A program made the position numbers and the translations under genes. DNA of 5,798 bases from Actinomycetota bacterium (GTDB lineage: Bacteria; Actinomycetota; Actinomycetes; Actinomycetales; Microbacteriaceae). Numbering within the stretch: position 1 is the first letter of the stretch; the number at the start of each line of letters is the position of its first letter. Below, in pieces: positions 5,267 to 5,798 of the stretch. The notes below the pieces were generated by a model, which had not been told where the DNA came from, did not search any database, and saw nothing but the letters and a program-made list of their open reading frames with translations. Location: NCBI GenBank assembly GCA_016870695.1, contig VGAV01000169.1, positions 1 to 5,798 of the forward strand, given 5' to 3'.

Positions 5267-5798
5267 TCAGTGACTCGTGGCCTTCTCGGCCCCGTGCCCC
5301 GTGAGGGAGCGCACGTCCATCTCGGCCGCCTTGCGCGGATCCTCCCGGCGGGAGGAGGTGATCGAGCCGAGCCATCCGAGCAGGAAGCCCAGCGGGATGG
5401 ACACGATGCCCGGGTTGTTCAGCGGCCAGATCGCCACACCCGTGTTCGCGAAGACGCTCGTCGGCCCGCCCCAGAACACCGGCGAGAGGAGGATCAGCAC
5501 GAGCGCCGAGCCCAGCCCGCCGTACATGCTCCACACCGCGCCGCGGGTGGTGAAGCGGCGCCAGAAGAGCGAGTAGAGGATCGTCGGCAGGTTGGCCGAG
5601 GCCGCCACGGCGAAGGCGAGCGCGACCAGGAACGCGACGTTCTGTCCCTGCACGCCGATACCGCCGACGATCGCCAGCACGCCGATGACGATGACCGTCC
5701 GACGGGCGACCTTGACCTCGCCATCCGGCGGGACGTCACCCTTCTTGACCACGTTGGCGTAGATGTCGTGGGCGAACGACGCCGCCGCCGTGATGGTC
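5267..5798 (-). CDS. actP: Acetate/monocarboxylate:cation symporter, SSS family (ActP/MctC type), C-terminal part
   Basis: This is the last 176 residues of a sodium:solute symporter family permease, a membrane carrier that imports acetate or related short monocarboxylates with a cation. The open frame continues past the right edge; the visible part starts TITAAASFAHDIYANVVKKG. The AAxFAHDIYANV segment, QNVAFLVALAFAVAASANLP, the FWRRFTTRGAVW loop and NPGIVSIPLGFLLGWLG are hallmarks of the ActP branch. Four hydrophobic stretches are visible: VIVIGVLAIVGGIGV, FLVALAFAVAASANLPTILY, YGGLGSALVLILL and IVSIPLGFLLGWLGSI. The tail (DPRKAAEMDVRSLTGHGAEKATSH) is the usual cytoplasmic C-terminus, with the typical VRSLTG segment. 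Full-length members are about 500-550 aa, so about two thirds lies outside. The GTG at 5750-5752 is internal, not a start. Substrate choice (acetate versus pyruvate or propionate) cannot be read from this part. The gene is convergent with the ATL-like gene and looks unrelated to it. Confidence 0.93.
   Translation of the reverse strand, partial: TITAAASFAHDIYANVVKKGDVPPDGEVKVARRTVIVIGVLAIVGGIGVQGQNVAFLVALAFAVAASANLPTILYSLFWRRFTTRGAVWSMYGGLGSALVLILLSPVFWGGPTSVFANTGVAIWPLNNPGIVSIPLGFLLGWLGSITSSRREDPRKAAEMDVRSLTGHGAEKATSH

Overview
The window is very GC-rich, with strong G/C preference at third codon positions, Shine-Dalgarno-led starts and tightly packed genes. This composition, the actinobacterial type of MscL and the ActP-type symporter suggest an actinobacterium. 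A Microbacteriaceae member such as Microbacterium is my best guess, from family knowledge rather than a search. No RNA gene, insertion sequence, CRISPR array or attachment site was seen.

Layout: (1) 1-346 (+) is the 3' part of a large-conductance mechanosensitive channel gene (mscL), followed by a strong GC hairpin at 353-390. (2) On the minus strand, reading from about 4451 down to 393, is a two-gene unit. Its first gene encodes a large (about 1232 aa) protein with the architecture of a superfamily 1 helicase (COG1112/DUF4011 type) plus a C-terminal nuclease-like fold. Its second gene encodes a 117-aa low-complexity protein; the two are separated by 6 bases. (3) A roughly 200-bp divergent intergenic region separates the large gene from 4652-5185 (+), a full-length Ogt/MGMT-family protein. 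(4) A second GC hairpin at 5221-5251 separates this from the convergent 3' end of an acetate/monocarboxylate:cation symporter gene (actP-like), which runs off the right edge.

The striking point is that the two central DNA-repair-like genes, arranged head to head, both keep their fold-defining sequence but lack the expected catalytic residues. In the helicase-like protein the Walker A lysine is Gly (LPGTGGT), the motif II Asp-Glu pair is Ala-Asp, and motifs III and V are altered, while motif Ia and the TRAR of motif VI are kept. In the Ogt-like protein the acceptor cysteine of the PCHRV motif is Val (PVHRV), while the DNA-binding, Arg-finger, His and Glu positions are kept. That makes it an alkyltransferase-like (ATL) protein with an intact N-terminal domain. 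Known ATLs bind O6-alkylguanine and hand it to other repair proteins. A functional link to the neighbouring helicase/nuclease-like protein is an attractive but unproven idea.
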